This document shows, piece by piece, positions 61,843 through 64,000 of a DNA stretch of 64,000 nt (positions are counted from its first letter, which is position 1; the number at the start of each line of letters is the position of its first letter). The notes beneath the pieces were generated by a model that saw only the letters and a program-made list of their open reading frames with translations, was not told the origin of the DNA and searched no databases. Position numbers and translations under genes: made by a program. The stretch comes from Saliniplasma sp051745305 (lineage in GTDB: Archaea > Thermoplasmatota > Thermoplasmata > Halarchaeoplasmatales > Halarchaeoplasmataceae): the NCBI GenBank assembly GCA_051745305.1, contig JBNJDY010000001.1, forward strand, positions 1 to 64,000, in the 5' to 3' direction.

Positions 61843-62133
61843 ATGTATGCAGTATTTGAAGTTGACTCCGATAAATTCGAGTTGATCCAGGATGTATTAT
61901 CCGATGAGTTAGTTAGCCGCCAGACTACCAGTATAAGAGATGGTAAAAGTTTGGGTATGAAAGAAGACGTCAATTATTTCCTGGTTGAAGGTAGCGAAGA
62001 AGCAATTGAAAGAGCAGTTGAATTATTCAGTGAAGAAGGTATAGAAAAAGCTGAAAACGCTGAAGAAGTAAAAAAAGCTATCGAAAAAGAAGATGAAGCT
62101 GCTGCCCAAGGTATGGGAACGGTCTTCGGTTAA
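61843..62133 (+). CDS. Small acidic alpha/beta protein of unknown function
   Basis: 96 residues, not recognised. MYAVFEVDSDKFELIQDVLS then IRDGKSLGMKEDVNYFLVEG and a helical acidic tail (AENAEEVKKAIEKEDEAAAQ). The order beta-alpha-beta-alpha is like a ferredoxin-like fold. A clear GGAGATGTGAT precedes the ATG, so it is well expressed. It stands alone and is followed by a strong T-tract. Confidence 0.65.
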   Translation: MYAVFEVDSDKFELIQDVLSDELVSRQTTSIRDGKSLGMKEDVNYFLVEGSEEAIERAVELFSEEGIEKAENAEEVKKAIEKEDEAAAQGMGTVFG

Positions 62134-62136
62134 ACC

Positions 62137-62175
62137 TTTTTTTAACTTTTTTAACTTCTTTACGATCTTTTTTTC
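62137..62175 (+). terminator. Multiple T-tract terminator
   Basis: Three or four T-runs (CTTTTTTTAA, CTTTTTTAA, and CTTTTTTTCT) directly after the stop at 62133. This pattern is the typical archaeal intrinsic terminator. Confidence 0.6.
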
Positions 62176-62246
62176 TAATCTATTGTTCTAGTTTTGTACC
62201 AAAATCCTTTTTTAAAATAGGCACGGATTAATTAGTAGTGATAAAC

Positions 62247-63272
62247 ATGAAAGCGATGAACAAAAAATTAGGAGTGATATTGAGCGTAATACTGATAGCT
62301 TTAATCCCAGTATCACTAGCGACTACATCGATTGCCGAAGAAAGCGGACCGATAGATGGATTTGACCCGCCAGTAGATGGTGGGGAAATGTTTAGGAACA
62401 GAACTGAAAACGCCGCTTCACACGGTGCAGCAACATTTTTGAAAGTTGAAGACTATGAACCTTGGGCGGCTTTAGTTATAAACGCCGGAGATCCAAGAGG
62501 TGTTGATGAGGTTACTGCAAGTTTTGAAAACGACACACTGAGGATAGAAGCCCAAGATAGCAACTCTACAAATCACGTTACTATACTGATAAACAAAGAA
62601 TTCGCTGACGAATATCTAGCTGATGCTGAAAGTGATTTAGAAATAGAAACAAGCGATGCTGTGAACTACGACGGTTTAGAGAATTCCAACTCAAGTGCCG
62701 GCGAAGGAGCTGTTTACGTCTTCCATATCGAGCATTTCAGTACGCAATGGTTCGAGATAACGAGTTCAATCGTTGACATCGATCCACCCGTTGAGGGGGG
62801 AGAAACTTTCAGGAACACAGCTCAAAACGCTGCCTCTAATGGTGCAGCTTCATTCCTTTGGGTAGAGGATTATAAACCATGGGCCGCTTTAGTCATTAAT
62901 GCTGGAGATCAGAGAGGTGTCGATGCGGTTACTGCAAGTTTTGAAAACGACACACTGAGGATAGAAGCCCAAGATAGCAACTCTACAAATCACGTTACTA
63001 TACTGATAAACAAAGAATTCGCTGACGAATATCTAGCTGATGCTGAAAGTGATTTAGAAATAGAAACAAGCGATGCTGTGAACTACGACGGTTTAGAGAA
63101 TTCCAACTCAAGTGCCGGTGGAGGAGCTGTTTACGTCTTCCATATCGAGCATTTCAGTACACAATGGTTCGAGATATCCGCTGAGGAATCCATACCATTC
63201 ATAGGTATTCCACTGATGTTGATGGCAGGAGCTATTCCAGTAGTGTACTATTACTTCAAGAAAAAAGAATAA
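62247..63272 (+). CDS. Exported surface protein made of two near-identical repeats with a membrane anchor
   Basis: 341 residues from ATG 62247 (a GTG at 62238 is in frame). An N-terminal signal peptide (VILSVILIALIPVSLATTSI), then two repeats of about 139 residues each (DPPVDGGEMFRNRTENAASH and DPPVEGGETFRNTAQNAASN). The repeats contain many N-x-S/T sites (NDT, NST, NSNSS) and end FHIEHFSTQWFEI. A C-terminal helix (IGIPLMLMAGAIPVVYYYF) and KKKE tail anchor it, the bulk being outside. Probably a glycosylated surface protein. The nucleotide repeats at 62510-62701 and 62927-63118 are identical, so duplication or conversion is recent. Confidence 0.85.
   Translation: MKAMNKKLGVILSVILIALIPVSLATTSIAEESGPIDGFDPPVDGGEMFRNRTENAASHGAATFLKVEDYEPWAALVINAGDPRGVDEVTASFENDTLRIEAQDSNSTNHVTILINKEFADEYLADAESDLEIETSDAVNYDGLENSNSSAGEGAVYVFHIEHFSTQWFEITSSIVDIDPPVEGGETFRNTAQNAASNGAASFLWVEDYKPWAALVINAGDQRGVDAVTASFENDTLRIEAQDSNSTNHVTILINKEFADEYLADAESDLEIETSDAVNYDGLENSNSSAGGGAVYVFHIEHFSTQWFEISAEESIPFIGIPLMLMAGAIPVVYYYFKKKE
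62510..62701 (+). repeat. First copy of an identical 192-bp direct repeat inside a surface-protein gene
   Basis: Identical base for base to 62927-63118, 417 bases (139 codons) downstream. Beyond the block, the next about 58 bases differ at only a few positions, but upstream parts of the repeat units differ more. Confidence 0.9.
62927..63118 (+). repeat. Second copy of the identical 192-bp direct repeat
   Basis: Identical to 62510-62701. The sharp boundary between identical and diverged parts of the two units suggests recent gene conversion rather than a simple recent duplication. Confidence 0.9.
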
Positions 63273-63280
63273 AAACGCTC

Positions 63281-63297
63281 AAAAAAACCTTTTTTTC
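63281..63297. terminator. Bidirectional terminator between convergent genes
   Basis: An A-run then CC then a T-run (AAAAAAACCTTTTTTT) gives a T-tract on both strands. It lies in the gap between the surface-protein gene and the convergent FtsZ-like gene. Confidence 0.55.
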
Positions 63298-63304
63298 TAT
63301 TTTT

Positions 63305-64000
63305 CTATATTCCTGCTAATAATGTAACACGTGTTCTTTCACCCAAGTCAGGATCTTTTTTCAATCCCCACATTATATTTGCATTTGGTGATCTTCGTCG
63401 GATCACTTCTAAAGCATCTTCTGCTTCTAATTCAGCAGAACCCTGACCGCTTGTAACCACGGTTAAAATAGTCTCGTATTTTTCTGGATTATCTAGCCAC
63501 GGCGATCTGTAAGCTTCTTTGGATGCCCTTTTACCTCTTTTCCTACCTTTCCCGTAACCAGCACCTATTCTAAATTCGTCCACACCTTTACAGAAGTCCC
63601 GAAGTGAAGAAATATCTCCTCTAGTCATAACCGCGTTGAAATCAGTAATAGGGAGCATAATAATAGAATTCATAACATCGAAAGCTTTTGTCATAGGGAG
63701 ATGAGGGCTCATTTTTAGTAATCTACTGTTCTCAAAAACACCTAAGACGTCACAGTTATTACTTATTTTTTCCTTTGATTCTTTAGCTAGACGGTATCTA
63801 GAACCACCTTCATTTCTAAATGGCATTGCCACAAATACCATTGTGAAACCTTGTTTTGAAGCTTTTTTTGAAAATATAGGAGTGGTCCAACTTCCCGTTT
63901 GCCCTCCTAGACCAGATAATATGTAAAAGAGATCACCAGATTCTGTAGAACGATCTATTTTATCTTCAGAGAGGTTAGAATAAGAGTTTCTAAAATTTGC
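63305..64000 (-). CDS. Divergent FtsZ-like paralogue (N-terminus beyond right edge)
   Basis: At least 232 residues; the frame is open to the edge, so the first ATG inside the window (63841) is not the start. The stretch ILSGLGGQTGSWTTPIFSKK aligns with FtsZ's MGGGTGTGAAPVIAE, and MVFVAMPFRNEGGSRYRLAK with VISIATMPFSVEGNRRETAK. LLKMSPHLPMTKAFDVMNS aligns with LLEVVPDLPMDQAFGIMDS of the ftsZ at 47333. The GTP-binding loop GGGTGTG is changed to GGQTGSW, and the T7 loop N-L-D-Y-N-D has become ITDFNAVMTRG. It is thus a tubulin-superfamily member with an altered nucleotide pocket. It ends convergent with the repeat surface-protein gene. Confidence 0.82.
   Translation of the reverse strand, partial: ANFRNSYSNLSEDKIDRSTESGDLFYILSGLGGQTGSWTTPIFSKKASKQGFTMVFVAMPFRNEGGSRYRLAKESKEKISNNCDVLGVFENSRLLKMSPHLPMTKAFDVMNSIIMLPITDFNAVMTRGDISSLRDFCKGVDEFRIGAGYGKGRKRGKRASKEAYRSPWLDNPEKYETILTVVTSGQGSAELEAEDALEVIRRRSPNANIMWGLKKDPDLGERTRVTLLAGI

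Noticed and set aside
63305..63841. Start of the FtsZ-like gene at ATG 63841
   Set aside because: The frame stays open and keeps FtsZ similarity up to the right edge, so the gene is partial.
1..64000. CRISPR arrays, rRNA genes, insertion sequences, integrases and attachment sites
   Set aside because: No short regularly spaced repeats, rRNA-like sequences, transposase or integrase motifs were seen on reading the window.

Overview
The window is archaeal. Signs are a type IA archaeal topoisomerase with zinc ribbons, ribosomal proteins L40e, L24e, S28e and L7Ae, transcription factor S, the primase large subunit PriL, a CDP-alcohol phosphotransferase of archaeal lipid synthesis, aTrm56, the exosome-linked DUF54 protein and TATA-type promoters. 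FtsZ and L40e together, low GC and a heliorhodopsin closely resembling the one studied from a Thermoplasmatales archaeon point to the Euryarchaeota, most likely Thermoplasmatota; this placement is inference. Metabolic genes suggest an anaerobic, fermentative heterotroph: 2-oxoacid:ferredoxin oxidoreductase, aldehyde:ferredoxin oxidoreductase, a group 3b-type NAD(P)-linked NiFe hydrogenase (hydB-hydG-hydD-hydA plus maturation protease), enolase and ribose-5-phosphate isomerase. No methanogenesis genes are seen.

Layout. 1-4 kb: two exported surface proteins, one cut by the left edge. 4-8.4 kb: topA, rpl40e, a creatininase-family gene, rpiA and a HTH regulator. 8.5-12.9 kb: a duplicated module of two tandem-Usp proteins flanking two ArsB/NhaD-type membrane transporters. 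12.9-20 kb: enolase, sugar aminotransferase, phosphatase, and the 2-oxoacid oxidoreductase operon. 20-28.5 kb: GalT-like enzyme, aspartoacylase-like enzyme, heliorhodopsin, threonine synthase, primase large subunit, lipid synthase, AK6-like kinase, exonuclease VII (xseAB). 28.5-35.7 kb: three tandem paralogous HTH regulators, a tRNA-His carrying a roughly 30-nt insertion in its D-loop, then a response regulator and two histidine kinases. 35.7-41 kb: the hydrogenase operon and uppS. 41-44.4 kb: a serine-biosynthesis-like operon (aminotransferase, serA, DUF1015). 44.4-48.7 kb: aTrm56-HD fusion, membrane protein, regulator, Toprim, DUF167, ftsZ and a double ribbon-helix-helix regulator. 48.9-54.5 kb: STAND-TPR ATPase, the rpl7ae-rps28e-rpl24e-ndk operon, aor. 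54.5-64 kb: RNase HI-zinc ribbon fusion, PEBP, class II aldolase, sugar oxidoreductase/acyltransferase pair, tfs, acetyltransferase, a STAND protein with a broken P-loop, a repeat-containing surface protein and, at the right edge, a divergent FtsZ-like paralogue.

Most eye-catching: the heliorhodopsin, the interrupted tRNA-His, the FtsZ-like protein with a degraded GTP-binding loop (in addition to a normal FtsZ beside an RHH regulator with a candidate operator), the mirrored Usp-transporter module, and two genes (uppS and the large kinase) whose conserved N-termini extend upstream of the first canonical start codon. Gene density is high. No CRISPR array, rRNA, transposase or integrase was seen, and no stretch over 300 bases lacks a gene.
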